Source of the DNA: Nostoc sp. MG11
GTDB taxonomy: Bacteria > Cyanobacteriota > Cyanobacteriia > Cyanobacteriales > Nostocaceae
Reading direction: 5' to 3'
Assembly (NCBI RefSeq): GCF_014904695.1
Contig: NZ_JACXXN010000002.1
Coordinates: 310,001 to 374,000 of the forward strand
DNA length: 64,000 nucleotides
The notes beneath the pieces are model-generated. The model had not been told where the DNA came from. It saw only the letters and a program-made list of their open reading frames with translations, and ran no database searches. Made by a program: the position numbers and the translations under genes. Positions 35,923 through 46,158 of the stretch are shown piece by piece (position 1 is the stretch's first letter; each line of letters opens with the position of its first letter).

Positions 35923-36004
35923 ATAGCCCGTAAAATCCTCTTTTAATTATGCTAATAGGTAACTGGCTGCTAATTCATTACCTAATTACTAGTAATAAGT
36001 ATTG

Positions 36005-36036
36005 AAACACGATCCCACTTGCGGGATCGTGTTTTT
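36005..36036 (+). terminator. Intrinsic terminator after the response regulator
   Basis: AACACGATCCC pairs with GGGATCGTGTT across a 6-base loop (ACTTGC), followed by TTTT. An 11-bp stem, about 85 bases after the stop codon. Confidence 0.9.
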
Positions 36037-36053
36037 GGGCATAGGGGATGGGG

Positions 36054-36166
36054 CAATACGGTTCGGTTAAAGGGGAAAGGGAAAAAGAAAAGGGTAATTT
36101 CAAACCTTTCCCCTTACTTTTTTCAGTCCACAGCAGAGGTGAAAAGTGCTTATCCGAACCGTATTG
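36054..36166. mobile_element. Small inverted-repeat element (MITE-like, 113 bp)
   Basis: Perfect 13-bp termini CAATACGGTTCGG (36054-36066) and CCGAACCGTATTG (36154-36166). Inside, AAGGGGAAAGG pairs with CCTTTCCCCTT, so the whole unit folds on itself. No coding capacity. The remainder of 36227-36738 shows no gene. Confidence 0.65.
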
Positions 36167-36738
36167 GGGGATGGGGCGGCTTTCCTCCTTGCCCACTCTC
36201 TTGACAAGATTTCTCGCCTCTTTCAATAAAACATAAGTATTCTAACCAAGATGATATTAGCTACATTCTTCAGGTACTTAACTAAGTTTACTACTGGCAC
36301 AAAAATAGCATTCTTCAACTTCGTAAAATACTACATTAGGTAACGACAGTAGCTCGTAACATCAACTATAAATATTATCCAAAATACTTGATTTGTTCAG
36401 ATATTTAACTGAATCAGTTACTAGCTAATATTAATTCAAATCTAAGTGCAACAATGTTTTGAGGATTCTCTGGGAATATAAATTTAGAAAAATTGCAACC
36501 AACCTTGGAAGCAAGGTATGACTGCATGAGAAGTCACCTAAGTATATTCGTAGTGTATGGGTTAAAGACTACTGTAGATGCTTCTTTAGCTTCCCTTGGG
36601 GTAAGCTCTAGCTCGTAGCCGTGGAGTTAATTTGTACAAGCCAACTGATGATAAGAGCAAATAGGCAAATAGACAAATTTAACACCAATTCAATATTTGA
36701 TGCTTAATTCACGATTTGCCACTACTCAAACTACACTT

Positions 36739-37023
36739 TTAAGCTTGTGCGTTATCAGCAGCATTACGCAAGCGCATTAGCTGACGTCGCATTTGAGGTG
36801 AGGCTTTGAACTCAGATACTTCCTGGGCTTTAACAGACGCTTGTAGCGTCTCCAGAAAGTCGTCAGATCCCTCGGTTAAAGCATCAAGTAGCACCTGTAG
36901 CAGTTGCTCGCGATCGCCCAATAGACTCTTTTCCTCAATCAACCGAAATTTCAGATGTATCTCGCATTCATAAACACCTACTTCGAGATTATTTATTTGG
37001 CGTGGTAATGCTTTGGAGTTCAT
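36739..37023 (-). CDS. Hypothetical protein (94 aa)
   Basis: Compact acidic protein: VGVYECEIHLKFRLIEEKSLLGDREQLLQVLLDALTEGSDDFLETLQ, then a basic end (SPQMRRQLMRLRNAADNAQA). The conserved look and ordinary codon use support a real cyanobacterial gene of unknown function. The long 5' region (37024-37929) lies upstream. Confidence 0.65.
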   Translation of the reverse strand: MNSKALPRQINNLEVGVYECEIHLKFRLIEEKSLLGDREQLLQVLLDALTEGSDDFLETLQASVKAQEVSEFKASPQMRRQLMRLRNAADNAQA

Positions 37024-37929
37024 AATTTTTAGGATTCCTTTATTTGGGGGCTATCAGGGTCAGAAAGTAGATCTCCAGCAAAAATTCTTTATATTTTTTT
37101 TGAATCCAAAGTGTTTGAATTAAGAATTTTTCTTCATCCATCACATTTGTATTCCATTTCACTCTCCTGTGGTTTTTTTTTTGAAGCTAGACTTTCACTG
37201 TCTAGGTTTTGCCATGCCTGCGCTAGATGTCGCTCAAGGTAAGCCATAACTATTATTCAGTTTTTAAGATTCCATACAATAAAGTTTCTGTAAGAAGTTG
37301 TTCTGGCTTTTTAAAGGTTTTTACATCAACTTTATCTTTACGTCAATAACAGTTTGAGTTGTTACTAGATTTTTGGTGTTTATACGTAAGTAAAAACGCT
37401 GATTTTTTTCCATTTAATGAGAGCCAGAGGTCGATGTACCACAACTACGTAAAACTACTTGATGTACGTTTTATTCATCAGCAAATTTAGAAGACGTTAA
37501 TGAGCAAAGTTATTCAAGATAAACTTTTTTCTGAAGGACAACATATGCACTACTCAAATTATTCCAGTCGAGTATTTTATCCTACTGTCTTCTGACCCTG
37601 ATAAGGACGAAAAGTTAGGCTGTTAAGCTTTGGTAAGATTAGCAGACCGCTGAGACTTGTTTGTGGTTTTCTCAAATGAAAACACTCTACCCAATAATTG
37701 TGGTAAGAGAACAATTAGGCGACTTTAAATCCTAGCAGTGATTTCCTGCTTCAACCCTTAACAGCAGTCGGAGCAACAAGTAACCCAGGCGATATTTTGA
37801 CTTCAGCCCGTTCAATATTCCTTTGGGGAGTTAAGGCTGGGCTTAAAGCTTGTGAGTTAAGGACATTCAAGCTCAGGTATAACGTCTACAATGATTTCAG
37901 TGTAATTCACCCAAATCTTACACCCTCTT
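37024..37929. other. 906-base intergenic region upstream of ndhM
   Basis: AT-rich, no supportable ORF. It separates two divergent genes, so it must hold both promoters, and its length leaves room for a small RNA or a long leader. A GC-richer stretch at 37600-37870 contains GGTAAGATTAGCAG and GGAGTTAAGGC-type segments but no hairpin with a T run that I could confirm. Confidence 0.5.
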
Positions 37930-38289
37930 ATGGATAACCCGATGCTGCTCAAGTCCACAACCCGTCATATCCGCATTTTTGCGGCTGAAATGGATCGGGA
38001 TGGCGAACTGCTTCCTAGTAATCAAGTTTTAACGTTAGATGTTGACCCAGACAACGAATTCAATTGGAATGAAGATGCACTGCAAAAGATTTATCGGAAG
38101 TTTGATGAACTAGTAGAAGCATCTAGCGGTGTGGACTTAACAGACTATAACTTGCGTCGCATTGGTTCAGACTTGGAGCATTTTTTGCGATCGCTCCTGC
38201 AACAAGGCGAAGTCAGTTACAATCTCTCTGCACGTGTTACTAACTACAGCATGGGAATCCCCCAAGTTGCAGCTGACGGTAATCAATAA
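37930..38289 (+). CDS. ndhM: NAD(P)H-quinone oxidoreductase subunit M
   Basis: 119 residues: LLKSTTRHIRIFAAEMDRDG, LTLDVDPDNEFNWNEDALQKIYRKFDELVEA, LTDYNLRRIGSDLEHFLRSLLQ and YNLSARVTNYSMG are the conserved NdhM blocks. It is a peripheral subunit of the cyanobacterial NDH-1 complex, needed for cyclic electron flow and respiration. ATG 37930 is used; the second Met (37942) is an alternative start close to that of homologues. Confidence 0.95.
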   Translation: MDNPMLLKSTTRHIRIFAAEMDRDGELLPSNQVLTLDVDPDNEFNWNEDALQKIYRKFDELVEASSGVDLTDYNLRRIGSDLEHFLRSLLQQGEVSYNLSARVTNYSMGIPQVAADGNQ

Positions 38290-39713
38290 AATCAAGAGTT
38301 CTCAAATTATGAGTTATGAGTTCTGTAACTCTTGACTCATCGGGACACGGTTCGTCCGTGCCCCAACTAACTCTTAAATGATGATTCTGAATAAAACCCC
38401 GCTGTATCATCAAACTGCTCAAACAGTATATTTATGATTTTGTTTGTTCTATTTACAACTTGTTAATAGTAGAACCCCATCACAATTTGCTAAGGTTTTC
38501 ACCTCTAGAACAGTCAAACTTAACTTTTGTGAGAATGTCCCACGAATCCTAGCATGAAAATTTAATCTTTTAAAGAATTTAGTAGCAGCAAATTAAATTT
38601 TATAAAATCTTACACTTGAGAATTTACCAACTCACCCAATGGGCTAGTATCAGGTTTAACGCCAGTTGTAATGTATTATTCTCAGTACCACTAATCAGAA
38701 GTTTGAGGTAATGTTAGCTGGGACATAGATAGGTAGACTTCAACAGAATAGATGAGCAATTCATGACATAACTTAAGTTTTTCTCCAATGGTAATAAAAA
38801 TAACTATATAATTGCTGAGCTAACAATATTTAACAATAATGACTTGATTGAAATAAGATACTTACCTCAATTAAGCGAGCCTAAAAACCTAATTTTGCAG
38901 AAATCTGTTCAATACAAACACCTTCAAAAAGTTAACACCAAAAATTTAAATAAGCAGGTTTTTATCAATTAGAGATTGCTAGTAAATTTCTTTAAAATTT
39001 AAAGTTGGAAAGAAATTAGCGGAGGTTTGTATTAATAGGTATATTTGCATTCCTCAGCGTAACCATTGCCGGAGTATTAGTAATTGATAGCAACAATTGC
39101 TCTAATACATTACTACTACTACGAAATGGAGTAATAATCTTCAATTTACAGCCTAAAAACCAGATAAATCGCCTGCTTTGGGTAATCGCTAAAATTGCTG
39201 ACTGTTGATTACAGACCAATAATGTTCTAATTTGTTTATTTGTCAACGTGGAAAATGCTAAATTTTAGCAAATATTTATTACCGATATTAAAAATTATTT
39301 AGAATCACGATAACTTTATAGTTTATCTATCTTAATTCTTAATTAAAGTTCATTGGTGGCTTCCTACTTATAAACTAAATGAATACCAACATTATCTATC
39401 TTTTGATTATGAGGTAATTTAGCAAAAGAAAATAGCATAGCTGACCTTGGGTTATGTTTTGGTGACAGGCTTAGCGTTAGTTGTTCTAGTGATGCAGAGT
39501 CACAGAGCAATAGAGGCTATGATTGAGGCTATAGGTTGACTTAGGAGCGTGTTCTTTGGATAAGTAGGTAAATTAAGTATTAGCACCTGCTGGTATCTGC
39601 CAGCTAAAATTATCATCCAAAGTTTGGATATGTGTTCAAGAAACATTAGCGGTCTAGGTTGCCGCTGCCAATGCTGTTGAAGAAATTGCCAAGCGCTGAT
39701 CGGTGCGACAACT
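38290..39713. other. 1.4-kb gene-poor region with one doubtful small ORF
   Basis: Begins with heptamer-type repeats and an imperfect hairpin (GGGACACGGTTCGTCCGTGCCCC, about 38341-38363). A 76-codon minus-strand frame (39016-39246; FLGCKLKIITPF, AMVTLRNANIPINTNL) faintly recalls FeoA/SH3-like domains but has no supporting context. A short hydrophobic plus-strand frame near 39445-39540 (GYVLVTGLALVVLVMQSHRA) is also possible. Otherwise nothing supportable. Confidence 0.45.
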
Positions 39714-41996
39714 ATGGAAAATGAAGCGGCAACGCTCTACTGCCCAAATGAAAACTGTCAGGCTCTCAACCCCCTGACTCACAAGTTTTGCCAGCGATGC
39801 TCCACACCCCTACCCAAAATTTATCTTTGGGCTGTGGTAGATGGATTGAGTGTGGGTAGCCCTGGAGAAATATTAGCCGATCGCTATTTAGTCATCAATC
39901 AATCTGTAGTTTTAGATACGAAGCCAGGTTTATTACCTCAAACGCCTGAGTTAGATGATGTAGAGGTAATCAGAGCTTATTTGAGGCTAATTCCCTACCG
40001 CTTAAATGTACCGCAGGTATATGGAGTGTTGCCTCTAACTAACGGGCATTCCCATCAAGAAATCTTGCTTTTAGAACAACCACCACTGCTTGTAGATGAC
40101 ATTCAACAAGTGCATCTATGCAGCGAATTAATTACAGCTTGGCGTGATGCGACATCAATGCGTCAACTAAATTGGCTATGGCAATTAGCTCATCTGTGGG
40201 AACCGCTTTTAAGTGAAGGCGTCGTTTCTAGCTTGCTTGATCCTGATTTATTGCGGGTAGAAGGGCCATTAGTACGCTTGTTAGAATTGCGTTTCGACCC
40301 TGAAACAGTGCCAGAACTGACCCAATTAGGGGAATTTTGGCAGCAATTACTGAGCGAAACCAAGCCAGTCATAGCTGAATTTGTCAGCGTTATTAGCCAT
40401 TCTCTGATTCAAGGAGAGATTAACTCACCTGAGCAATTAATCGCAGTTTTAGATCGCGGACTAGCAGAATTAGGGCGATCGCAAACACCCACGATCACAA
40501 TTGCTACCAAAACTGACACTGGGCCCAGCCGCCAACGCAACGAAGATGCTTGTTATCCCCCCAGTGGCACACTTCTAAGCAAACCACCACAGCCGACAGC
40601 CTTAGCAATTGTCTGTGATGGCATTGGCGGACACGAGGGAGGCAATGTTGCATCAAATTTAGCAATTGAAACGATCCAGCAGCAGGTACAACAATTAACA
40701 AAAGTTCCCTACGATCACATAGACCCTCCAATGCTGCTGGCTGACTTAGAATTGGCGGTAGCAGTTGCCAATGACAAAATTAGTCAGCGCAACGATGGGG
40801 AAAATCGCCAAGGGCGTCAACGCATGGGCACAACCTTAGTGATGGCATTGCCCGTTGCTCATGAAATGTACATTACTCACGTTGGCGATAGTCGTGCCTA
40901 TTGGATTACACGCCACGGCTGTTACCAAGTTACTCTTGATGATGATGTCGCTTCCCGCGAGGTACGGCTAGGCTATGCAGTCTACCGCGAGGCTGTGCAA
41001 CAAAGTGCTTCTGGCTCTCTTGTGCAGGCTTTGGGGATGAGTCCCAGCACTTCATTGCATCCGACTTCCCAACGATTTCTTCTCGATGAAGATGCTGTTT
41101 TTCTGCTCACATCTGATGGTTTGAGTGATTTTGATCGCGTAGAGGAGTTCTGGGAAACGGAAATTTTGCCGATTCTGGCTAGTGAAGTTAATTTAGCAAC
41201 GGTTGCGGACAGATTAGTAGAAATCGCCAATACTAAGAATGGACACGATAATGTCACCATTGCTTTAGTACATTATCAAGTCCAATACTGGGAACCAGAA
41301 ATCACAGTAAAAGCAGTTATTCCAGACAGTGCCTCAGTAAAAAATGCCAATTTAGCGTCCAGAGGGGCAGGTGGAACAGTTCTAGGCAGCCCCAATCAGA
41401 AAACTCAGGTAATTCCAGAAAGCAAGCCAGCCAAAACCCCCCAATTACCGCTACAGTTTCTAGTCCCGTTAATATTGGTGATAGCCGCAGGTTCTCTGGG
41501 ATACTTTGTGATGAAACTGCGATCGCCATCTGTGTCGATTCCATTGCTGTCTAGTCCGACACCCCAACAGCCAACTCCCGCAGCAACACCTGAACAACAG
41601 CGATCGCTCGCTAACCTTGCAGCCGGGTGGGTAATTCAAACTCAGCGTGAAATCCCACTGAGAAACAACCAATCGCTTCCCTCTGGTACTTTTTTAGAAG
41701 TTGTAGAGACAATCCCAAGTACTAGAACTGCTTCTGGTGGCTCTGAGGTGCAACTGCGGCTCTGCTCAAATAAAATCACGCCAACAGCAAATACAAACAA
41801 GCCACCAGCATCTTCCCCTGCCGCTGTAACAACATCTTTGCCGCAAGAGAAAACAGTATTGATTGACTTCTCCCAACTGAAACGTTTTGGAGTCTCTGTT
41901 TTGCCATCGGATGCGCCAAGTCCATGTAATACTATCACGCAACCGCCAGTTAGTAATTCACCCGGCACAAGTCCAACTGAATCAAATACTCGATAA
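39714..41996 (+). CDS. PP2C-type protein phosphatase with zinc ribbon and membrane anchor
   Basis: 760 residues. A zinc ribbon at 10-29 (Cys10, Cys15, Cys26, Cys29) is followed by a kinase-lacking middle region (35-255) like the N-terminus of cyanobacterial PP2C regulators. The PP2C catalytic domain spans about 262-517 (TDTGPSRQRNEDACY, VCDGIGGHEGGNVAS, MGTTLVMA, THVGDSRAYWI, LTSDGLSDF, GHDNVTIALV), with the metal-binding Asp residues present. One membrane helix lies at about 580-600 and a Pro/Thr-rich extracytoplasmic tail ends the protein. It dephosphorylates Ser/Thr residues. It is followed by a CHAT-FHA protein in the same direction (122 bases), suggesting a phospho-signalling unit. Confidence 0.9.
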   Translation: MENEAATLYCPNENCQALNPLTHKFCQRCSTPLPKIYLWAVVDGLSVGSPGEILADRYLVINQSVVLDTKPGLLPQTPELDDVEVIRAYLRLIPYRLNVPQVYGVLPLTNGHSHQEILLLEQPPLLVDDIQQVHLCSELITAWRDATSMRQLNWLWQLAHLWEPLLSEGVVSSLLDPDLLRVEGPLVRLLELRFDPETVPELTQLGEFWQQLLSETKPVIAEFVSVISHSLIQGEINSPEQLIAVLDRGLAELGRSQTPTITIATKTDTGPSRQRNEDACYPPSGTLLSKPPQPTALAIVCDGIGGHEGGNVASNLAIETIQQQVQQLTKVPYDHIDPPMLLADLELAVAVANDKISQRNDGENRQGRQRMGTTLVMALPVAHEMYITHVGDSRAYWITRHGCYQVTLDDDVASREVRLGYAVYREAVQQSASGSLVQALGMSPSTSLHPTSQRFLLDEDAVFLLTSDGLSDFDRVEEFWETEILPILASEVNLATVADRLVEIANTKNGHDNVTIALVHYQVQYWEPEITVKAVIPDSASVKNANLASRGAGGTVLGSPNQKTQVIPESKPAKTPQLPLQFLVPLILVIAAGSLGYFVMKLRSPSVSIPLLSSPTPQQPTPAATPEQQRSLANLAAGWVIQTQREIPLRNNQSLPSGTFLEVVETIPSTRTASGGSEVQLRLCSNKITPTANTNKPPASSPAAVTTSLPQEKTVLIDFSQLKRFGVSVLPSDAPSPCNTITQPPVSNSPGTSPTESNTR

Positions 41997-42118
41997 ACTG
42001 GTAGAAACCTGAAATAATACAGGTAATAACTAAAATGAAAAATTTACAAGGTGAAGTTTTAACCTTGAAAAATTGTTATTTGAAATGATTTGTTTTTAGC
42101 TTGTAGTTTAATGAATCC

Positions 42119-43699
42119 ATGCCATCCCTGAATCTGGCGATCGCCCGTCTCCTAAACACTGGCACTGACAACTTCGCCATTTGGGTGGTCAAAGCTCCCT
42201 ATCCTAGTGGCTATGTTCTACGTGACTGTGTATGGCCTGTTGAACTAACTCAAGTCTGGCAAGAATGGCAGCAAATGTTTGCTGGTCATAGTCGCTTAGA
42301 TATTTCCCCTTCAATATCTGGGCGGGTAAACCCATTCCCCATTAACTTGATTTCACCCCCTTCAAGTCAGGCCACGGGGCCTTACAGTAGTCGTCTAATG
42401 CAATACTTAGGAATAAGTTTATGGCGCTGGGTATTCGACGGATCAATTCTCGGTAGTCTGGAACGTAGTCGCGGCATTGCGATGGGTCAGCATACACAAT
42501 TACGCTTTCGACTGGAAATTCGTGACCCGGATCTCATCGCTCTGCCTTGGGAAATTATGCAGCGTGAGCCTGGTCAATCGGCTATGTCATTTTCCCAAGA
42601 CTTGCTATTTAGTCGCACCAGCAGTGAAGTTGATCCCCTGCCATATTTGCGAACTGACCAGGCTTTAAGTATCCTGCTAGTTTTAGGTCATGATGATAAT
42701 CTGCAACTAGAACAAGAAGCCGCAATTTTACAACAAACTCTTGCAGATGCCACCACCGGGGCTGGCAATTCCCAGAAATATGCACCCTGTATAGTAAATA
42801 CACTTCTGCAACCTACCCCGCAGGAGTTGATTCAAGAGCTAGAAACTAAAGCATACAACGTCTTTTTTTATGCTGGTCATGGTTTGCCTGGGCCAGATGG
42901 GGGATTACTGTTTTTACGCCCAGAGATGACCCTCAATGGTATAGAATTAGCGCAAGTATTGACGCGTACGGGTGTGAAATTGGCGGTTTTCAATGCCTGT
43001 TGGGGAGCGCAACCCGCCGCTATCAATCATCAAGCTGTGCCTGCTAGCAGTTTAGCAGAAGTACTTATCCGTCATGGTGTGCCTGCTGTTTTAGGGATGC
43101 GCGACGAAATTGCTGACCACGAAAGCCACAGTTTTATTCAAGCCTTTACCGAAGCTTTGCGATCACGCAAGCCAATTGATGAAGCTGTAGCACAAGCCAG
43201 ACAAGAATTATTAACTTTATATAAATTCAATCAACCAGCTTGGACTTTGCCTGTTCTCTACCTGCATCCAGATTTTGATGGCGAACTCATTAAGAGCTTT
43301 GATGAAGGAATTACGGAATTACCCGATACTGCTATCCCTGAAATCGGTTCCCCGGTTCCCATAGCCTCTTTGCGAGCGCTTTCTCCAGGTGGTATAACCT
43401 GGTCTTTGCGTTCTGGAGTCACTCGCATCGGTCGCACGAGAGATAATGATATTGTCATCCCAGAACCGTCGGTTTCTAAACGCCACGCTGAAATCTTATG
43501 CCGTAACACTCTCACCGATGCTACGCTGGTGCGAACTTATTACTTGCAAGATTTATCTACCTACGGCACAACTTGGTTTTTAGCTCCTAATGGTTGGCAG
43601 CAAATCCTCCGCGAGGAAGTCCCATTGAAATCAGGAATGCAGTTAAAGTTTGGTAGTGCTAGAGGCGAAACCTGGGAGTTTATTATTGAAGACTCTTAG
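42119..43699 (+). CDS. CHAT-domain (caspase-like) protein with C-terminal FHA domain
   Basis: 526 residues. The CHAT fold covers about 120-390: LPWEIMQREPG, the catalytic His254 in FFYAGHGLPG and Cys294 in VFNACWGAQPAA, then HGVPAVLGMRDEI and AVAQARQELL, the expected order for a caspase/separase-like peptidase. An FHA domain at about 427-522 (RIGRTRDNDIVIPEPSVSKRHAEI with Arg436, Ser and Arg-His) binds phosphothreonine. The combination implies a protease or adaptor steered to phosphorylated partners, and the adjacent PP2C phosphatase fits this. Protease activity is inferred from the His-Cys dyad only. Confidence 0.88.
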   Translation: MPSLNLAIARLLNTGTDNFAIWVVKAPYPSGYVLRDCVWPVELTQVWQEWQQMFAGHSRLDISPSISGRVNPFPINLISPPSSQATGPYSSRLMQYLGISLWRWVFDGSILGSLERSRGIAMGQHTQLRFRLEIRDPDLIALPWEIMQREPGQSAMSFSQDLLFSRTSSEVDPLPYLRTDQALSILLVLGHDDNLQLEQEAAILQQTLADATTGAGNSQKYAPCIVNTLLQPTPQELIQELETKAYNVFFYAGHGLPGPDGGLLFLRPEMTLNGIELAQVLTRTGVKLAVFNACWGAQPAAINHQAVPASSLAEVLIRHGVPAVLGMRDEIADHESHSFIQAFTEALRSRKPIDEAVAQARQELLTLYKFNQPAWTLPVLYLHPDFDGELIKSFDEGITELPDTAIPEIGSPVPIASLRALSPGGITWSLRSGVTRIGRTRDNDIVIPEPSVSKRHAEILCRNTLTDATLVRTYYLQDLSTYGTTWFLAPNGWQQILREEVPLKSGMQLKFGSARGETWEFIIEDS

Positions 43700-43839
43700 C
43701 TCAAGTCATAGCAGAAATGAGATTTCAGTCATTAACATCAGCCTTTAGAACCTGCGTTCACTATAAGGAAAAACAACTTTGTTTTTGCGGAAATCTGATT
43801 CTTGCAGTTGTAGCTGTCAATACCGCTAATTAATCAATC

Positions 43840-44499
43840 ATGAGGCAAAAAATGAATAATAAAATCAACAGTTCTAACACTTCCAACTCTTTGCCGTCTC
43901 AAGTGGATTTAGAGTTTTTAGAAGCGTTATTGGAATCAGAGGATGCGACTTATCCCTGGAATCCAGCTGATGAGGAGTCAGAAGCTTATTTTCACGAACT
44001 AGAACAGGAGTTCGTGATCCCAGATTGGCTGGAGGATGAACTTAAAACAAGATCAGAAGGTTTTTACAACCATCTAGATACACTTTGGTCTAGTGTTCCA
44101 AATACTTTATGCTACGAGCATACTACAGATCAAGCACTTGATATTAATCTTCAAGAAACTTTACAAAATACTTTTGCTCCCTGTGTACCCCAAGTTTGGC
44201 TCAACGTGATCGCCAAGAAAGCTGCTGAAATTTTTGCGCCTCACCAATCAATAGGCGGCCAACTGGTTGAGTGTGTTCAGAGTGTACTACCAACTTGGGG
44301 AGCAGAAGACCTATTAGTATTAGCCCGTCCTCTTGCCTACTCTATGCGAAGCAACGAACCGCAAAATGTAGCATCTGTAGTTAGTAATCTTGACAATCGT
44401 GAGTGGACAACTTTATCAGAAATAGAGCAAGCTAAAGTTAGTTTAGCGATCGCCTACTATGCTTTAAATCAACTTAATAGCTATCAGTCTAAACCATAA
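43840..44499 (+). CDS. Hypothetical protein (219 aa), downstream of the CHAT-FHA gene
   Basis: Acidic, soluble, with VDLEFLEALLESEDATYPWNPADEESEAYFHELEQEFVIPDWLEDEL near the N-terminus and VWLNVIAKKAAEIFAPHQSIGGQLVECVQSVLPTWGAEDLLVLARPLAYSMR in the middle. Alternative start at ATG 43852. No family recognised. Same strand as the PP2C and CHAT-FHA genes (140-base gap), so possibly a substrate or partner of that group. Confidence 0.65.
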   Translation: MRQKMNNKINSSNTSNSLPSQVDLEFLEALLESEDATYPWNPADEESEAYFHELEQEFVIPDWLEDELKTRSEGFYNHLDTLWSSVPNTLCYEHTTDQALDINLQETLQNTFAPCVPQVWLNVIAKKAAEIFAPHQSIGGQLVECVQSVLPTWGAEDLLVLARPLAYSMRSNEPQNVASVVSNLDNREWTTLSEIEQAKVSLAIAYYALNQLNSYQSKP

Positions 44500-44778
44500 C
44501 TTCAGTTTGCCATCTATTCCTTTCATCTCACATTATTTTGATTAGATTCAAGGGGCAAGTATGTATGATGTCTGTAAGTGGAGTAGTGGTTGTGTTGAAA
44601 GTATTACAGTTCTCTTATTTTCTTGCTTCAGACATAGAAACCCCAAATTAATTTCACAATAAGTTTATTGTAAGAATACCGCTATCTATCCCAAGACGTA
44701 AATAGTTAGTCAAGAGTCAAGGCTCAAGGGTCAGTATTTATTCCCCTTGTGCTCTCATGCTCCCTCATCTTCCCTCTC

Positions 44779-46158
44779 CTATTTTGGCCCAAGAAAGCGA
44801 GTCGCAAAATTTTGCGATCGCGTTGGTGACAGCGCCCGTGCTTTGAGAATTGCTGCCATCAAAAAGGCGTAAGATAACACACCAACAACCACTAACAGCA
44901 GAGCGTTGATAGATCCTGTAGCATTCCATAAAGCGTGGAGTGCAGCGGCGCTCAGATAACCAACCAAGAGAATTTGCCAACTTCTACTGGGCTTAAGCAC
45001 AGCCAAACCAATAAAATAGCCCAAGTACCCACTGTAAGCCATGTGTCCGGCTACAGAGCCTAAAATTCGCGGAATAAGTAATTGTAAACCCACCAATTGA
45101 CCAGTCCCGATGTCTACCTGTTGGGTAACATTTTGAGTGATATCTGGCACATATTGTCCGAGAGTTTCCAATAGCGTAAAACCTACAGCAGAAGCCGTTC
45201 CTAGAAGAATGCCATCTAAAGGTTCCCAAACACCTATGCGTTCCCGCCAAGGTGAGGACAGTATTCTCCCAATAAAAAACGCTCCTAGTACAGGTAATGC
45301 CTTGAGTAGTTCCTCCATTAATCCCGCGCCAAAAAACATTCGCACTAGCAACTCTGTAAAGGTTGTAGAGTCTTGAGGCGAAGACAAGTTACCAGGTAGA
45401 ATGCCGCGAAACACGAAGATAAATAAATTCAACACAGGACTGAGCAAAATTAGCGTTGTGCTCAAGGCTGTTGCCATTAGTACCCACCAAGGCTTTTGTT
45501 TACCGCAAAGTTGGTAAACAAAATAGTAGGCAGCAGAAGCTATGTAAGTTGCTACTATAACTTGATTGGCTTGGGGTTGACCTACCGTAGCAAACATCAA
45601 TACCACAAATATTACCGTCAGTATTCCTGGTACGAGATAAGCTTTACGAGTCAAATCTTTACCAGTGGAAATAATTGGAAACAGTTGAGTAAAGCTAACC
45701 GAATCTGGCGGCTTTAATTGTGTGTGGTTGTAGTAGTTTGTCGCCGAAGGCAGTGGTGTGACTTGGTTAGCCGACATTACTGTTGCTTGAGAAGTGAATT
45801 CATACTCAAAAACGAATTGCGGCCCATCAGTACCCAGAGAAATGCGATCGCCAGGGTGCAATTCCTGACACCCGTACAAACGCTGTCCGTTTAAATAAGT
45901 GCCATTAGCACTATTCAAATCACAAACCAACCAGCTGAATTTGCTATCTGGTGATGAAGAGAGGGGACGAACCACTGCATGACGACGAGATACCATCCGG
46001 TGCATCATGGCATCCAAGACAACTTGGCAGCTGGGGTCGCGTCCAATTACTATCTCTTTACTGGGGGGGAGGGAGTAGCGAGATTCTGACCCAGAAGCCG
46101 CTCCATTACCAGACACTAGCCGCAGAAATGCATTTTGTCTTGCGTTTTTGCCTGTCAT
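44779..46158 (-). CDS. FHA-domain protein fused to a PrsW-type intramembrane protease
   Basis: 459 residues. An FHA domain at about 28-122 (IVIGRDPSCQVVLDAMMHRMVSRRHAVV, NSANGTYLNGQRL, GDRISLG) and, after a linker, about eight membrane helices from residue 175. The PrsW motif EELLKALPVLGAF lies near residue 281 and HALWNATGS near 415; the acidic and His residues are those expected for this glutamic/metalloprotease-like family, which cuts membrane anti-sigma factors. It converges on the CHAT-FHA group, adding a second FHA protease to it. Confidence 0.88.
   Translation of the reverse strand: MTGKNARQNAFLRLVSGNGAASGSESRYSLPPSKEIVIGRDPSCQVVLDAMMHRMVSRRHAVVRPLSSSPDSKFSWLVCDLNSANGTYLNGQRLYGCQELHPGDRISLGTDGPQFVFEYEFTSQATVMSANQVTPLPSATNYYNHTQLKPPDSVSFTQLFPIISTGKDLTRKAYLVPGILTVIFVVLMFATVGQPQANQVIVATYIASAAYYFVYQLCGKQKPWWVLMATALSTTLILLSPVLNLFIFVFRGILPGNLSSPQDSTTFTELLVRMFFGAGLMEELLKALPVLGAFFIGRILSSPWRERIGVWEPLDGILLGTASAVGFTLLETLGQYVPDITQNVTQQVDIGTGQLVGLQLLIPRILGSVAGHMAYSGYLGYFIGLAVLKPSRSWQILLVGYLSAAALHALWNATGSINALLLVVVGVLSYAFLMAAILKARALSPTRSQNFATRFLGPK

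Noticed and set aside
36019-36236. Short ORFs over the inverted-repeat element
   Set aside because: They translate the terminator and the MITE-like hairpin; low complexity.
36440-36640. Possible structured RNA (6S/Yfr-like)
   Set aside because: Some local pairing, but I could not recognise a known RNA family or a complete fold.
40940-41010. Suspected repeat insertion in the PP2C gene (ASREVRLGYAVYREA region)
   Set aside because: The DNA resembles GC-rich repeats slightly, but this segment appears to be normal for cyanobacterial PP2C proteins of this type.
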